Of a stretch of 64,000 nucleotides of DNA, positions 20,258-30,726 are shown in pieces (the stretch's first letter is position 1; every line of letters begins with the position of its first letter). The notes beneath the pieces were generated by a model, which searched no databases, was not told the DNA's origin, and saw only the letters and a program-made list of their open reading frames with translations. The stretch is from Mesorhizobium sp. LHD-90 (GTDB lineage Bacteria > Pseudomonadota > Alphaproteobacteria > Rhizobiales > Rhizobiaceae): NCBI RefSeq assembly GCF_030929505.1, contig NZ_JAVFVV010000003.1, positions 248,001 through 312,000 on the forward strand. Reading direction: 5' to 3'. The position numbers and the translations under genes were made by a program.

Positions 20258-21219
20258 AGAGCGGCGAGGCCCTTCTCAACTCGTTGGGCGACCGGCTCGC
20301 CGGCCTGCGCGGCCGCATCACGCCTGACGCCGAGATGGAGAAGATCACCTGGTTTCGCGCGGGTGGCACAGCCGACGCGCTGTTCCAGCCGGTCGACGAG
20401 GAGGATCTCGCAGCGTTCCTGAGGGCGGTGCCTGACGACGTGCGGCTCGCGGTGGTCGGCATCGGCTCAAATCTGCTGGTGCGGGACGGCGGGCTCCGTG
20501 GCTTTGTCATTCGCCTGTCCGCGAAGGGTTTCGGCGAGGCCGAGGTCATCGGCGACAACCGCATACGGGCGGGAGCTGTGACGCCGGACAAGCGGCTGGC
20601 AGCCATAGCGCTGGAGGCCGGCATCGGCGGCTTCCACTTCTACCACGGCATTCCGGGCGCTGTCGGTGGGGCGCTGCGGATGAATGCCGGCGCCAACGGC
20701 GTCGAGACGCGCGAGCGTGTCGTCGAGGTGCGCGCGCTCGACCGAAAGGGCAATCTGCACGTTCTGTCCAACGCCGACATGGGCTACGCCTACCGCCACT
20801 CTTCCGTGTCGAAGGAACTCATTTTCACGTCGGCGGTGTTCGAGGGCTATCCCGAGGATCGCAGCGCCATCAAGGCGGCGATGGACGCGGTGCAGCATCA
20901 TCGTGAAACGGTGCAGCCGATCCGCGAGAAGACGGGCGGCTCGACCTTCAAGAACCCGCCCGGCACGTCGGCCTGGAAGGAAATCGATGCCGCTGGGTGC
21001 CGGGGCCTGATGATCGGCGGCGCGCAGATGTCGCCGATGCATTGCAACTTCATGATCAACACCGGCACCGCCACGGGCTACGACCTCGAATATCTCGGCG
21101 AAACCGTGCGGGCGCGTGTGCTGGAGAACTCCGGCATCCGACTTGAATGGGAGATCAAGCGGCTCGGCCAGTTCACGCCGGGACGCAAGGTGCACGAGTT
21201 TTTGGGGCAGTTGCTGTAG
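20254..21219 (+). CDS. murB: UDP-N-acetylenolpyruvoylglucosamine reductase
   Basis: The 321-residue FAD enzyme reduces the enolpyruvyl group to make UDP-MurNAc. [26 protein letters not shown] (FAD-binding), [16 protein letters not shown] and [11 protein letters not shown] with the catalytic Ser are present, as are [12 protein letters not shown] and HCNFMINTG. This is a type IIb-like short MurB. The start at 20254 overlaps murC. It is the last gene before the unrelated patatin/GntP pair. Confidence 0.95.
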   Translation: MKSGEALLNSLGDRLAGLRGRITPDAEMEKITWFRAGGTADALFQPVDEEDLAAFLRAVPDDVRLAVVGIGSNLLVRDGGLRGFVIRLSAKGFGEAEVIGDNRIRAGAVTPDKRLAAIALEAGIGGFHFYHGIPGAVGGALRMNAGANGVETRERVVEVRALDRKGNLHVLSNADMGYAYRHSSVSKELIFTSAVFEGYPEDRSAIKAAMDAVQHHRETVQPIREKTGGSTFKNPPGTSAWKEIDAAGCRGLMIGGAQMSPMHCNFMINTGTATGYDLEYLGETVRARVLENSGIRLEWEIKRLGQFTPGRKVHEFLGQLL

Positions 21220-21281
21220 GGACTGTTGTTCTTCCGCCAACGCGATTAGGCGGTTGGAAAAGCGCGATGGTTTCTTTCTCG

Positions 21282-21300
21282 GATGCTGCAGTGCAGCATC
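21282..21300. promoter_or_regulatory. Perfect palindrome with a PhaR-type CTGC-N3-GCAG core
   Basis: GATGCTGCA and TGCAGCATC (arms at 21282-21290 and 21292-21300 with one central base) form a perfect inverted repeat. The core CTGC-AGT-GCAG (21286-21296) fits the CTGC-N3/4-GCAG operator reported for PhaR/AniA regulators of polyhydroxybutyrate genes in alphaproteobacteria. It lies about 120 bases upstream of the patatin gene and 60 bases after the murB stop. Confidence 0.5.
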
Positions 21301-21414
21301 GGTGACGATACGGTGCCGTTGCCCTGATGGAAACGCTGCTTCATGCCACGTCGAATGCCTGCGACCAGTGCCGGCCAGCCGTCGGGAAAGCCCTCCCGGA
21401 ACCCTGAAACGAAC

Positions 21415-22440
21415 ATGGACGCACGGCGCGAGCCGGTGCTCATCGATCTCGCGCTGCAAGGCGGTGGATCGCACGGAGCCTTCACCTGGGGCGTACTGGA
21501 CCGCCTTCTGGAAGAAGACTGGCTGCGCATCGATGGCGTCTCCGGCACCTCGGCCGGTGCGATGAACGCGGCCGTATTGGCCGACGGCTATGCCGCGGGA
21601 GGGGCCGAGGGCGCGCGCGCCGCGCTCGATGCCTATTGGCGCCATGTCGCCGAGGCCGCCCGCTTCAGCCCGTTCCAGCGCAGCCCGATCGACGTGCTGC
21701 TTGGGCGTTGGACACTCGACACTTCGCCCATGTTCATTGCCATGGACCTCATGTCCCGGCTCTATTCTCCCTACGATCTCAATCCGGGCGGGATCAATCC
21801 CCTGCGCGGCGTGATCGAGAAGGCGATCGACTTCGACCGTCTCAAGGCTTCGCCGATCAAGGTTTTTGTCACCGCCACCAATGTGCGCACTGGTCGCGGC
21901 AGGGTGTTTCGCAACGCGGAAATCACGCCGGACGTATTGCTGGCTTCTGCCTGCCTGCCGACCCTGTTTCAAGCGGTGGAGATAGACGGCGAGAGTTATT
22001 GGGATGGCGGCTACGCCGGCAATCCGACGATGACGCCGCTTGTGCGCGAACTCGATTCGGACGACACCATCCTGGTGCCGATCAACCCTGTCGAGCGCCC
22101 CGGCACGCCGCGCACCGCCGCCGAGATCCTGAACCGGCTCAACGAGGTGTCGTTCAACTCGGCGCTGCTCAAGGAGTTGCGCATGATCGCCCTGCTGCGC
22201 CAGGTCGCCGACCCCGGCAACAGCGAAGGCGCGCGGTGGGCGAAGATGCGCATCCATCTGGTCCCGAACTCCGTCATGGGAACTCTCGGCTACTCCTCGA
22301 AGCTGAATGCCGAATGGGAGTTCCTGAGCATGCTGCGGGACGAGGGACGAAAAGCCGCCGACGCTTTCCTCGAAGCTGACGCCGACAATATCGGCAAGCG
22401 CTCCTCGGTCGATCTCGACATCCTGCTCGAGGGGGTGTGA
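21415..22440 (+). CDS. Patatin-like acyl hydrolase, possible PHB depolymerase or phospholipase
   Basis: The 341-residue protein has a patatin fold: the oxyanion loop LALQGGGSHGAF (residues 12-23), the nucleophile elbow G44-T-S46-A-G48 and the catalytic Asp in D197-G-G. Patatins hydrolyse acyl lipids, and some bacterial members degrade intracellular polyhydroxybutyrate (PHB). It has no signal peptide. It is followed after three bases by a GntP permease and preceded by a PhaR-like palindrome, which favours a PHB or 3-hydroxybutyrate role (inference). The start at 21415 lacks a clear Shine-Dalgarno; ATG 21343 is the alternative. Its place between murB and ddlB is unusual. Confidence 0.85.
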   Translation: MDARREPVLIDLALQGGGSHGAFTWGVLDRLLEEDWLRIDGVSGTSAGAMNAAVLADGYAAGGAEGARAALDAYWRHVAEAARFSPFQRSPIDVLLGRWTLDTSPMFIAMDLMSRLYSPYDLNPGGINPLRGVIEKAIDFDRLKASPIKVFVTATNVRTGRGRVFRNAEITPDVLLASACLPTLFQAVEIDGESYWDGGYAGNPTMTPLVRELDSDDTILVPINPVERPGTPRTAAEILNRLNEVSFNSALLKELRMIALLRQVADPGNSEGARWAKMRIHLVPNSVMGTLGYSSKLNAEWEFLSMLRDEGRKAADAFLEADADNIGKRSSVDLDILLEGV

Positions 22441-22443
22441 GCC

Positions 22444-23895
22444 ATGGGCCTCCTCGGCATCCTCGTCGGCCTTGGCCTGCTGATCTGGTTCGCCTATCGT
22501 GGCTGGAGCGTGCTGCTGCTGGCTCCGGTCTCGGCGCTGATCGCCGCCCTGCTGTCAGGCGAGCCGCTGCTTGCCAACTGGACGCAAACCTTCATGGGCA
22601 GCGCCGCGAGCTTCATCGGCCAGTTCTTCCCGCTGTTCCTGCTCGGCGCACTGTTCGGCAAGCTGATGGAGGACAGTGGCTCGGTGACTGCCATTGCCGA
22701 GTTCATGACCGAGAAACTCGGCGCCAAGCGCGCCATCCTCGCGGTGGTGCTGGCCGGTGCCATCGTCACCTATGGCGGGGTGAGCCTGTTTGTCGCGTTG
22801 TTCGTGCTGGCGCCGATGGCCGAGGCGCTGTTCCGCGTCGCTGACATTCCACGCCGGCTGATGCCGCCGGCCATCGCACTCGGCACCTTTACCTTCACCA
22901 TGATGGCGCTGCCCGGCACGCCTGCGATCCAGAACGCTATCCCCATGCCGTTCTTCGGTACCACGCCCTTCGCGGCGCCGGGCCTCGGCATCATCGCCTC
23001 GGCGATCATGCTCGGCTTCGGCCTGTGGTGGCTTGCCCGTGCCGAGGCGGCCGCGCGCCGTGCGGGCGAAGGGTTCGACGACATTATGCAGGATATGCGC
23101 GAAGTGCTTGCCGACCCTGTGCTGCGCGAGCGGGCGGCCACCTCGCGCGAGTTCGATCCGGCGGAAATCGAACGTGGGCATCTGAGCGCCGACCGGCCGT
23201 CCATCATCCTCGCTGCGCTGCCGCTTGTGCTGGTGGTCGCCGTCAACCTGCTGATGTCTTTCGTGATCCTGCCGCGGCTCGATTTCGGTTTCCTCGCCGA
23301 GGCGCGGTGGGGCGGTGTCACATTCGCCGCCGTGAGTGGCGTCTGGTCGGTGGCGGTGGCGCTCGTCGTCGCCATCCTCGCGACCATCCTGATCAACCTG
23401 CGCCGCCTGCCCAAGCTGCGCGACACCATGGACGCCGGCGCCAATGCCTCGGTGCTGCCGATCTTCAGCGTGGCGAGCCTGGTCGGCTTCGGCGCCGTGG
23501 TGGCGGCGCTACCGGCCTTCGCCCTGGTGCGCGAATGGGTGTTGTCTATCGAGGGCGGCCCGCTTGTCTCGCTGGCCATAGCCACCAACATTCTGGCCGC
23601 GCTGACCGGTTCGGCCTCCGGCGGCCTCACGATTGCCCTCGACTCCCTCGGCGCGACGTTTCTTCAACGGGCGAGCGAACTCGGTATCGATTCGGCACTG
23701 CTGCATCGCGTGGCGGTGATGAGCGCGGGAACGCTCGACAGCCTGCCGCACAGCGGCGCAGTGGTTACCCTCCTCTCGGTCTGCGGGGTGACGCCGCGGC
23801 AGAGCTATCTCCACATCGTCATGGTCGCCATCGTTGGCGCCTTGCTGGCGCTCGTCGCGGTCATCGTGCTCGGCTCTGTGGCTGGCAGCTTCTGA
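22444..23895 (+). CDS. GntP-family permease, possibly for a short hydroxy acid
   Basis: The 483-residue protein has about 12 hydrophobic segments and the GntP/citrate-type signature pieces GGVSLFVALFVLAPM and TGSASGGLTIALDSLG. This family moves gluconate, other hydroxy acids and, by annotation of some members, D-beta-hydroxybutyrate with protons. A central charged loop (about residues 195-245) is probably cytoplasmic. It is tightly coupled to the patatin gene (three-base gap), so the pair is one unit. A hydroxybutyrate substrate is suggested only by context. Confidence 0.82.
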   Translation: MGLLGILVGLGLLIWFAYRGWSVLLLAPVSALIAALLSGEPLLANWTQTFMGSAASFIGQFFPLFLLGALFGKLMEDSGSVTAIAEFMTEKLGAKRAILAVVLAGAIVTYGGVSLFVALFVLAPMAEALFRVADIPRRLMPPAIALGTFTFTMMALPGTPAIQNAIPMPFFGTTPFAAPGLGIIASAIMLGFGLWWLARAEAAARRAGEGFDDIMQDMREVLADPVLRERAATSREFDPAEIERGHLSADRPSIILAALPLVLVVAVNLLMSFVILPRLDFGFLAEARWGGVTFAAVSGVWSVAVALVVAILATILINLRRLPKLRDTMDAGANASVLPIFSVASLVGFGAVVAALPAFALVREWVLSIEGGPLVSLAIATNILAALTGSASGGLTIALDSLGATFLQRASELGIDSALLHRVAVMSAGTLDSLPHSGAVVTLLSVCGVTPRQSYLHIVMVAIVGALLALVAVIVLGSVAGSF

Positions 23896-24278
23896 CGCGC
23901 GCGCAGACGAGGGTGGTGCAATGTCGCCGATGGGAGCCGCCTTGGAAAGGCCGGAGGCAGCTTCGCGTCCATGTGCTCGGCCTCAACGACCATAGCTGAT
24001 TTCATCCCGATCCGATGTACGGCCGGTCCAACTCCATCAAGCCGCAACACTGAGTCCAAAATGCCATAGCGGACGCGCGAAAGCCGGCTCCCGGGCACGA
24101 AAATACGTTTAGGCAAAATCAAGGGCTTGCCACGGAATCCATGCTCTGATTCTTTGGGTCGAGAGCGTTTCCTGATTTGAGTCGTGCGGCGCGTCGCTGG
24201 TGAGGGGTGGTCACCGGAGGACTCGGACTCAACCCGGGAGGCGGCGGTGAAATGCGGCCCGCAAGGGGATGTCGAGGC
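23896..24278. other. 383-base intergenic region upstream of ddlB
   Basis: No gene is visible. The stretch breaks the tight coupling of the dcw cluster and should carry a promoter for ddlB-ftsQAZ. I could not identify convincing -35/-10 hexamers. GAGCGTTTCCTGATTTGA at about 24164-24181 looks like a dispersed sequence but I see no second copy here. Confidence 0.4.
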
Positions 24279-25205
24279 ATGACGAAAAAGCACGTCGCTG
24301 TGCTGTATGGAGGTTTCTCCTCGGAGCGGCCCGTGTCCCTGTCGTCGGGCAATGCCTGCGCCGATGCGCTCGAGGAAGTCGGGTACAAGGTGACCCGTGT
24401 CGACGTCGATCACAACGTGGGCGCCGCTCTTTCCGAGCTGAAGCCCGACGTTGCGTTCAATGCTCTGCATGGGCCGTATGGTGAGGACGGCACGATCCAG
24501 GGTGTCCTCGAATATCTCGGCATTCCCTACACGCATTCGGGCGTGCTTGCCTCGGCGCTCGCCATGCACAAGGAGCAGGCGAAGAAGGTCGCCAGGGCGG
24601 CCGGCATTCCGGTCGCGGAATCACGGATCATGGATCGCTACTCGATCCAGAACCAGCATCCGATGCCTGTGCCCTATGTGGTGAAGCCGGTGAACGAGGG
24701 GTCGAGCTTCGGCGTCGTTATCGTCAAGGAGGGGCAGTCCCATCCGCCGCAGATCATTTCTTCGCCGGAATGGAAATATGGCAGCCAGGTCATGGTCGAG
24801 CGCTACGTGCACGGGCGCGAGCTGACCTGCGCGGTGATGGGGGATGTGGCGCTGGGTGTCTGCGAGATCGTGCCGACCGGCCATTCCTTCTACGACTACG
24901 ATTCGAAATACGTGCCCGGAGGATCAAAACATATCTGTCCGGCTAAAATTTCATTAAATATTTACCAAAAGATACAGACACTGTCCCTCAAGGCTCATCA
25001 AGCAATCGGCTGTCGCGGGGTCTCCCGATCTGACTTCCGCTACGACGATCGCCATTCAGAAAATGGCGAGGTCGTGTGGCTGGAAATCAATACGCAGCCG
25101 GGCATGACGCCGACATCGCTTGTTCCGGAAATCGCCGCCGAGGCGGGGCATTCCTTCGGAGAATTGCTGAGTTGGATGGTGGAGGACGCGTCGTGTTCGC
25201 GCTGA
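24279..25205 (+). CDS. ddlB: D-alanine-D-alanine ligase
   Basis: The 308-residue ATP-grasp enzyme makes D-Ala-D-Ala for Mur[42 protein letters not shown] (ATP-binding), [12 protein letters not shown] and [18 protein letters not shown] are all present. The start at 24279 gives the normal rhizobial length; 24207 would add 24 unrelated residues. Residues about 215-234 are encoded by a very AT-rich patch (24921-24980, 18 G/C of 60 bases by my count) with unusual codons. It overlaps ftsQ by 13 bases. Confidence 0.95.
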   Translation: MTKKHVAVLYGGFSSERPVSLSSGNACADALEEVGYKVTRVDVDHNVGAALSELKPDVAFNALHGPYGEDGTIQGVLEYLGIPYTHSGVLASALAMHKEQAKKVARAAGIPVAESRIMDRYSIQNQHPMPVPYVVKPVNEGSSFGVVIVKEGQSHPPQIISSPEWKYGSQVMVERYVHGRELTCAVMGDVALGVCEIVPTGHSFYDYDSKYVPGGSKHICPAKISLNIYQKIQTLSLKAHQAIGCRGVSRSDFRYDDRHSENGEVVWLEINTQPGMTPTSLVPEIAAEAGHSFGELLSWMVEDASCSR

Positions 25206-26128
25206 GGGCGGGGCAAAGCAGAGTCGCGGCCGGATCGCCGGTGGCCGGCGCCTCGCGGCTGGCGGACGGGTTCCTGCTGCCGCGCTGGGCAAGGCGTCCG
25301 GCGCGATTGTTCGCGCGCCTTGGAACCGGCGATTTCGTGCCGCCGCGTTTTGCCGCCGCCTACGCGACCGCCCTGCTGTTTGCTGCGACTGGCCTCTACG
25401 GAACCTATGTCGGAGGGCGGATGCCGGAACTGGCGCAGGCGGTCACTGCGCGCACCGGCTTCGCGGTCGACCAGGTTCGTGTTGTCGGCCATCGCGAGAC
25501 CTCCGAAATCGACATTCTCGAAAGACTGGACCTGACCGGCTGGACCTCGCTGATCGGCTTCGACGTCGATGCGGCGCGCGAACGGGTCGCCTCGTTGCCG
25601 TGGATCGAGGTCGCCTCGGTCCGCAAGGTCTATCCCGAGACGCTGGAGATCCGCATCACCGAGCGCGAGCCTTTCGCGATCTGGCAGCATGGCAGCCAGC
25701 TTTCGATCATCGGCCGCAAAGGCAATGTGATCGTGCCTTATGCGGGCGGGAGGCATGCCGACCTGCCGCTGGTCGTCGGAGCGGGCGCGGCGGAGCAGGC
25801 AGCGGGATTTGTCGCGGAAATGGCGAAATATCCGGATCTGGCCTCGCGGGTGAAGGGCTATATCCTGGTCGCCGACCGGCGCTGGAACCTGCGCCTGGAC
25901 AACGGCATCACCGTCAAATTGCCGGAAACCGGGGCCGACGAGGCGATCGTGCAACTGCTGCGCGCGGATCGCGAGAAGGGGCTGTTCAATCGCCAGGTCG
26001 CGGCGATCGACATGCGGTTCCCGGACCGCATGGTGCTGCAACTGACGCCCGAGGCTGCCGAGGCGCGCCAGGCGGCGCTGGATAGCAGCGGCAAACCGAA
26101 GAAGCCCAAGCCGGAGAAGCGTACATGA
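25193..26128 (+). CDS. ftsQ: Cell division protein FtsQ
   Basis: GTG 25193 follows TGGAGGA with seven bases of spacing, gives 311 residues and overlaps the ddlB end. A short cytoplasmic part is followed by a membrane helix (about residues 45-62), then a POTRA domain starting at [14 protein letters not shown] and the FtsQ domain ([19 protein letters not shown], then [10 protein letters not shown]). FtsQ recruits FtsL and FtsB to the septum. The C-terminal tail is Lys/Pro-rich. A longer frame from 25076 is open but lies within ddlB and has no supporting features. Confidence 0.93.
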   Translation: MFALRAGQSRVAAGSPVAGASRLADGFLLPRWARRPARLFARLGTGDFVPPRFAAAYATALLFAATGLYGTYVGGRMPELAQAVTARTGFAVDQVRVVGHRETSEIDILERLDLTGWTSLIGFDVDAARERVASLPWIEVASVRKVYPETLEIRITEREPFAIWQHGSQLSIIGRKGNVIVPYAGGRHADLPLVVGAGAAEQAAGFVAEMAKYPDLASRVKGYILVADRRWNLRLDNGITVKLPETGADEAIVQLLRADREKGLFNRQVAAIDMRFPDRMVLQLTPEAAEARQAALDSSGKPKKPKPEKRT

Positions 26129-27435
26129 ACTGGCTTGGCGGACAAAAGGACGTCACCCAGCACAAGGCGGGCATCGTCACGGTTCTCGATGTGGGATCGA
26201 GCAAGATCTGCTGTGTCATCGCGCAGCTCAAACCCTGCGAGCCAAGCCAGCAACTGCGCGGCCGCACCCACAAGGCCAAGGTCATCGGCATCGGCCACCA
26301 GAAGTCGCAGGGCGTGAAGTCGGGCGTGGTGGTCGACCTCGACCGCGCCGAGCAGGCGATCCGGCTGGCCGTCGACGCGGCCGAGCGCATGGCCGGGCTG
26401 ACCGTCGATTCGCTGCTGGTCAACCTCACCTCCGGGCGGTTGAAGAGCCATACCTATTCGGCGACCATCAATCTCGGCGGCCATGAAGTCGACGAGGGCG
26501 ATATCAAGCGTGTGCTGGCTGCCGGTGCGAAGCAGTCCCTGAAGACCGAGCGGCAGGTGGTGCATGCGCTTCCCGTGGCCTTCTCGCTGGATGCCGAGCG
26601 CGGCGTTCGCGACCCGCGCGGCATGGTCGGCGACTCGCTCGGCGTCGACATGCATGTCCTGACCGGCGACGCTGCTCCGCAGCGCAACCTGGAACTCTGC
26701 ATCAACCGCTCGCATCTCTCGGTCGAGCGCATGATCGCCACGCCCTATGCCAGCGGCCTTGCTGCGCTGGTGGATGACGAGCTGGAAATGGGCGCGGCCT
26801 GCATCGACATGGGTGGCGGCACGACGACGATCTCGGTTTTCGCGGACGGCAAGTTCGCGCATGCCGATGCGCTCGCCATCGGCGGCACGCATGTGACGCT
26901 CGACATGGCGAAGGGCCTGTCGACGCGATTCGACGACGCCGAGCGGCTGAAGGTGATGCACGGATCGGTGTTGCCCGGCAGCGCCGACGACCGCGACGTG
27001 GTGTCGGTGCAGCCGATCGGCAGCGACGACGGCGAGGTGCCGCTGCAGGTGCCGCGCTCGGTGATGACACGAATCATCCGCGCCCGCGTGGAAGAGACGC
27101 TCGAAATGCTGCGCGACCGGCTGAACAAATCCGGCTTCGGCAATGTCGTCGGCAAGCGCGTGGTGCTGACCGGCGGCGCCAGCCAGCTTGCTGGGTTGCC
27201 GGACGCGGCGCGGCGCATTCTCGGCCGCAACGTCCGTATCGGGCGGCCGCTGGGGGTTTCCAGCCTGCCGGAGGCGGCCAAGGGGCCGGCCTTCGCGACG
27301 GCTGTCGGCTTGCTGATCTATCCCCAGGTCGCAAGCTTCGAGAATGGCAGGATCAGTACGAGTGCCAAACTGCGCATGAGCGGGACGGGCGGCCGGCTCC
27401 AGCGCATGAGTCAGTGGTTGAGAGACAGTTTTTAA
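26125..27435 (+). CDS. ftsA: Cell division protein FtsA
   Basis: The 436-residue actin-like ATPase has [16 protein letters not shown] (phosphate 1), [28 protein letters not shown] (phosphate 2) and [13 protein letters not shown] (adenosine). The C-terminal [10 protein letters not shown] is the amphipathic membrane-targeting helix. It anchors FtsZ to the membrane. The ATGA overlap with ftsQ keeps the operon coupled. Confidence 0.96.
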   Translation: MNWLGGQKDVTQHKAGIVTVLDVGSSKICCVIAQLKPCEPSQQLRGRTHKAKVIGIGHQKSQGVKSGVVVDLDRAEQAIRLAVDAAERMAGLTVDSLLVNLTSGRLKSHTYSATINLGGHEVDEGDIKRVLAAGAKQSLKTERQVVHALPVAFSLDAERGVRDPRGMVGDSLGVDMHVLTGDAAPQRNLELCINRSHLSVERMIATPYASGLAALVDDELEMGAACIDMGGGTTTISVFADGKFAHADALAIGGTHVTLDMAKGLSTRFDDAERLKVMHGSVLPGSADDRDVVSVQPIGSDDGEVPLQVPRSVMTRIIRARVEETLEMLRDRLNKSGFGNVVGKRVVLTGGASQLAGLPDAARRILGRNVRIGRPLGVSSLPEAAKGPAFATAVGLLIYPQVASFENGRISTSAKLRMSGTGGRLQRMSQWLRDSF

Positions 27436-27502
27436 CTTCGGCGGGGCGAGCCCCATAAATCAGCCGCGGCGGCGACGCGGCAGGAAGGCAAAGGACGAGG
27501 AC

Positions 27503-29206
27503 ATGCCCATCAATCTCCAGAGACCGGACATCACCGAACTGAAGCCGCGGATCACCGTTTTCGGCGTCGGTGGCGGTGGCGGCAATGCCGTCAACAACAT
27601 GATCACGGCGGGTCTTCGCGGCGTCGAATTCGTGGTGGCGAACACCGACGCGCAGGCGCTGACCATGTCGAAATCCGAGCGGCTGATCCAGCTCGGCGCG
27701 CATGTCACCGAGGGCCTCGGCGCGGGGTCGCAGCCGGAAGTCGGCCGCGCCGCCGCCGAGGAATGCATCGACGAGATCATCGATCATCTGTCGAACACCC
27801 ATATGTGCTTCGTCACCGCCGGCATGGGCGGCGGCACCGGCACGGGTGCGGCGCCTGTCGTTGCCCGTGCGGCCCGCGAAAAGGGCATCCTGACGGTCGG
27901 CGTCGTCACCAAGCCGTTCCACTTCGAGGGCCAGCGCCGCATGAAGACGGCGGATTTTGGTATCGAGGAGTTGCAGAAGAGCGTCGACACGCTCATCGTC
28001 ATCCCGAACCAGAACCTGTTCCGGCTGGCCAACGACAAGACCACCTTCGCGGACGCCTTCGCAATGGCCGACCAGGTGCTCTATTCGGGCGTGGCCTGCA
28101 TCACCGACCTGATGGTCAAGGAAGGTCTGATCAATCTCGACTTCGCCGACGTGCGCTCGGTGATGCGCGAGATGGGCAAGGCGATGATGGGCACCGGCGA
28201 GGCTTCCGGCGAGGGCAGGGCGATGGCGGCGGCGGAAGCCGCGATCTCCAATCCGCTGCTCGACGAGACCTCGATGCGTGGCGCCAAGGGCCTGCTGATC
28301 TCGATCACCGGCGGCCGCGACCTGACGCTGTTCGAAGTCGACGAGGCGGCGACCCGCATCCGCGAGGAAGTCGACCAGGATGCCAACATCATCCTCGGTG
28401 CGACCTTCGACGAGGAACTGGAAGGCGTCATCCGCGTGTCGGTGGTTGCGACCGGCATCGACAAGTCGGCGGAGCAGATCGCGGCCGTGCCGATCAACAT
28501 CCGCCAGGCGCCGAAGCCGGCGCCGCGTCCGGCCGCCGAGGCGCCGCGTATCGAGGGGCGCACCGCCGATCCCGTCGCCGATGCGATCCGACTTGCCGAA
28601 CAGAATGCCGCTGCCGCGGCCGCCCGTCCGCAGACGGCGCCGGCCGACGACTTCCGGCCGCAAAGCAAGTTGTTCCAGGCTCCCGATCCGGCCGCTGTAC
28701 AGCGCCCGGTAGCGGCCCAGCAACAAGCGCCTCAGTACCAGGTGGTCGAGGATGCCGCGCCGGCGCCGATGCAGCCCGTGGCTATGCAGCCGGTCGAGCG
28801 CGCCGCTCCGCAGCCCGCGCCAGTCGCGCAGCCGGCCCCGGTGGCCGCCGCGCCGCGCATGCCGCGCGTCGAGGACTTTCCGCCGATGGTGAAGGCAGAG
28901 GCCGAGGCCAAGGCGCGGCCGGTCGACCAGGAAGACCGCGGCCCGATGGGCCTACTGAAGCGGCTGACGGTCGGGCTGACCCGTCGCGAGGAAGAGCCCG
29001 CCAAGCTCGAGCCGGCCCAGCCGCGCGAGCCCCGGCTGCGCCAGCCGGCGCCGGAAGCCCGCCGCCTCAACAGCCAGGACCCGCAGCTCTATGCGCCGCG
29101 TCGCGGTCAACTCGACGAGCATGGCCGGGTGGCGCCGCAGGCCCGCGCGACTCACGACGACGATCAATTGGAGATTCCGGCGTTCCTTCGCCGGCAGGCC
29201 AATTGA
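27503..29206 (+). CDS. ftsZ: Cell division protein FtsZ
   Basis: The 567-residue tubulin homologue has [16 protein letters not shown], the GTP-binding [11 protein letters not shown], and the T7-type [11 protein letters not shown] loop. After the GTPase core (to about residue 320) comes a long disordered Ala/Pro/Gln linker, and the C-terminus ends [16 protein letters not shown], the peptide that binds FtsA and others. The long linker is typical of Rhizobiales. It begins 67 bases after ftsA and ends before a strong terminator. Confidence 0.97.
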   Translation: MPINLQRPDITELKPRITVFGVGGGGGNAVNNMITAGLRGVEFVVANTDAQALTMSKSERLIQLGAHVTEGLGAGSQPEVGRAAAEECIDEIIDHLSNTHMCFVTAGMGGGTGTGAAPVVARAAREKGILTVGVVTKPFHFEGQRRMKTADFGIEELQKSVDTLIVIPNQNLFRLANDKTTFADAFAMADQVLYSGVACITDLMVKEGLINLDFADVRSVMREMGKAMMGTGEASGEGRAMAAAEAAISNPLLDETSMRGAKGLLISITGGRDLTLFEVDEAATRIREEVDQDANIILGATFDEELEGVIRVSVVATGIDKSAEQIAAVPINIRQAPKPAPRPAAEAPRIEGRTADPVADAIRLAEQNAAAAAARPQTAPADDFRPQSKLFQAPDPAAVQRPVAAQQQAPQYQVVEDAAPAPMQPVAMQPVERAAPQPAPVAQPAPVAAAPRMPRVEDFPPMVKAEAEAKARPVDQEDRGPMGLLKRLTVGLTRREEEPAKLEPAQPREPRLRQPAPEARRLNSQDPQLYAPRRGQLDEHGRVAPQARATHDDDQLEIPAFLRRQAN

Positions 29207-29230
29207 GGCGTAAACGTGTGTTAACAATCG

Positions 29231-29273
29231 AATGCGGGCCGGCGGAGAACCGTCGGCCCGCATTTTCTTTTTT
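29231..29273 (+). terminator. Rho-independent terminator after ftsZ
   Basis: AATGCGGGCCG (29231-29241) pairs with CGGCCCGCATT (29254-29264) and is followed by TTCTTTTTT. It lies 25 bases past the ftsZ stop. Confidence 0.9.
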
Positions 29274-29484
29274 ACTTAAGGAAAGCAAAGGGTTGCACGA
29301 CAGCCCGCAAGCCCTGCGGCGGTAACACAGAGTAAGAAACCGTGATTTGTGAGGGCGGTGGCGCGAGACTATCTTCACGGTCGAAAAGTGGCAGGAATTG
29401 GACTGGCCTTGCCGGGGCTGCTTCTGCCGAGGATCGATCGCCGCGGGGATGGGATGGAGCCGCGGTCTCGGGCACGAAGGGCTT

Positions 29485-30435
29485 ATGGGGATACATTTGC
29501 ACGACTACCAGACCACAGTAAAATCGTGCGCGACACTGTCCGGCATCGGCGTTCATAGCGGCAAGCCAGTCACGATCCGTTTCAATCCGGCCGAACCCGA
29601 CACGGGGGTGGTGTTCGTCTATGCGGGCGAGCATGGCGCCGGGCGTCAGTTGCCGGCGCTGGTTTCAGAGGTCGGCCCGACCTCTCTGTGCACCATGCTG
29701 GGCGAGCCGAGCGGCTTCCACGTCGCCACGGTCGAGCATGTGATGGCCGCTCTCGCCGGTCTCGGCATCGACAATGTCACGATCGAGATCGACGGCAACG
29801 AAGTGCCTGTCATGGACGGCAGCGCGTCGATGTTCGTCGACGCCATCGACCAGGTGGGCATCGAGACGCTGGACGTCAAGCGCCGCTACATCCGCGTGGT
29901 CAAGCCGGTGCGCATCGACAGCGGCGCCTCCTGGGCGGAGTTCCGGCCGTATCGCGGCACGCGCTTCGAAGTCGAGATCGATTTCGACAGCCCGGTCATC
30001 GGCCGGCAGGCTTTTGCCTCCGACATCGATCCGGCCTCGTTCCGCAGCGAGCTTTCGCGGGCGCGCACCTTCGGCTTCATGCGCGACGTCGAGAAGCTGT
30101 GGGCCGCCGGCTACGCACTCGGCTCCTCGCTGGAGAATTCGATCGTCATCGGTGACGACAACCATGTTATCAACATGGAAGGCCTGCGCTACGCCGACGA
30201 GTTCGTGCGCCACAAGACGCTCGACGCCATGGGCGACCTGGCGCTGGCCGGCGCGCGCTTCATCGGCTGCTTCCGCTCCTTCCGCGGCGGCCACAGGCTG
30301 AACGCAGCAGCGCTGCGCCATCTGCTGTCCGATCCGACGGCGTTCGAGATCGTCGAGACCAATCGCCGCTCGCGCGGCCGCGGTGCCGAGATGATCGCGG
30401 TCAACGCGCCGGTCTACGCGCCTTGGGTGCTTTGA
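29485..30435 (+). CDS. lpxC: UDP-3-O-acyl-N-acetylglucosamine deacetylase
   Basis: The 316-residue zinc enzyme commits UDP-acyl-GlcNAc to lipid A. SGIGVHSGKPVTIRF, the zinc-binding VEHVMAALAGLGIDN (His), the later HKTLDAMGDLALAG (His and Asp ligands) and RGGHRLNAAALRHL (catalytic His) are visible. ATG 29485, behind GAAGG, gives the usual N-terminus; the frame from 29398 is too long. It is separated from ftsZ by a terminator and so has its own promoter. Confidence 0.95.
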   Translation: MGIHLHDYQTTVKSCATLSGIGVHSGKPVTIRFNPAEPDTGVVFVYAGEHGAGRQLPALVSEVGPTSLCTMLGEPSGFHVATVEHVMAALAGLGIDNVTIEIDGNEVPVMDGSASMFVDAIDQVGIETLDVKRRYIRVVKPVRIDSGASWAEFRPYRGTRFEVEIDFDSPVIGRQAFASDIDPASFRSELSRARTFGFMRDVEKLWAAGYALGSSLENSIVIGDDNHVINMEGLRYADEFVRHKTLDAMGDLALAGARFIGCFRSFRGGHRLNAAALRHLLSDPTAFEIVETNRRSRGRGAEMIAVNAPVYAPWVL

Positions 30436-30550
30436 CGCGTTCGACTGTCGCGGCTGTTGCAAGCTCGTGAGCCAATAGCGTCGCGTTTCGGCGCCAACGG
30501 GCGCCGAACAGTGGTGTTTTGGTTGGTGGCTGGCAAACCCAGACGGTTTG

Positions 30551-30558
30551 TTAACCAT
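30551..30558 (+). promoter_or_regulatory. CtrA-type TTAACCAT half-site upstream of bamD
   Basis: TTAACCAT is one of the forms of the CtrA binding site in alphaproteobacteria. It lies in the 291-base gap between lpxC and bamD, 169 bases before the bamD start. A single eight-base match is weak evidence. Confidence 0.25.
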
Positions 30559-30726
30559 TTTTCGACAGTCTCTTTCCCCACGGGTACGGCAGCTTGCAGG
30601 CGGGAAATCCGGTCAAGGCCACAAAAAAGCACCATTGCGACCCGATAGCGTTGCCGTGGCGAGCCGTTCTGGTTTAAGGCTGCTCGCCTTCGCTTGCATC
30701 GACGCCAAGAGGGGCGAATCGCACTT

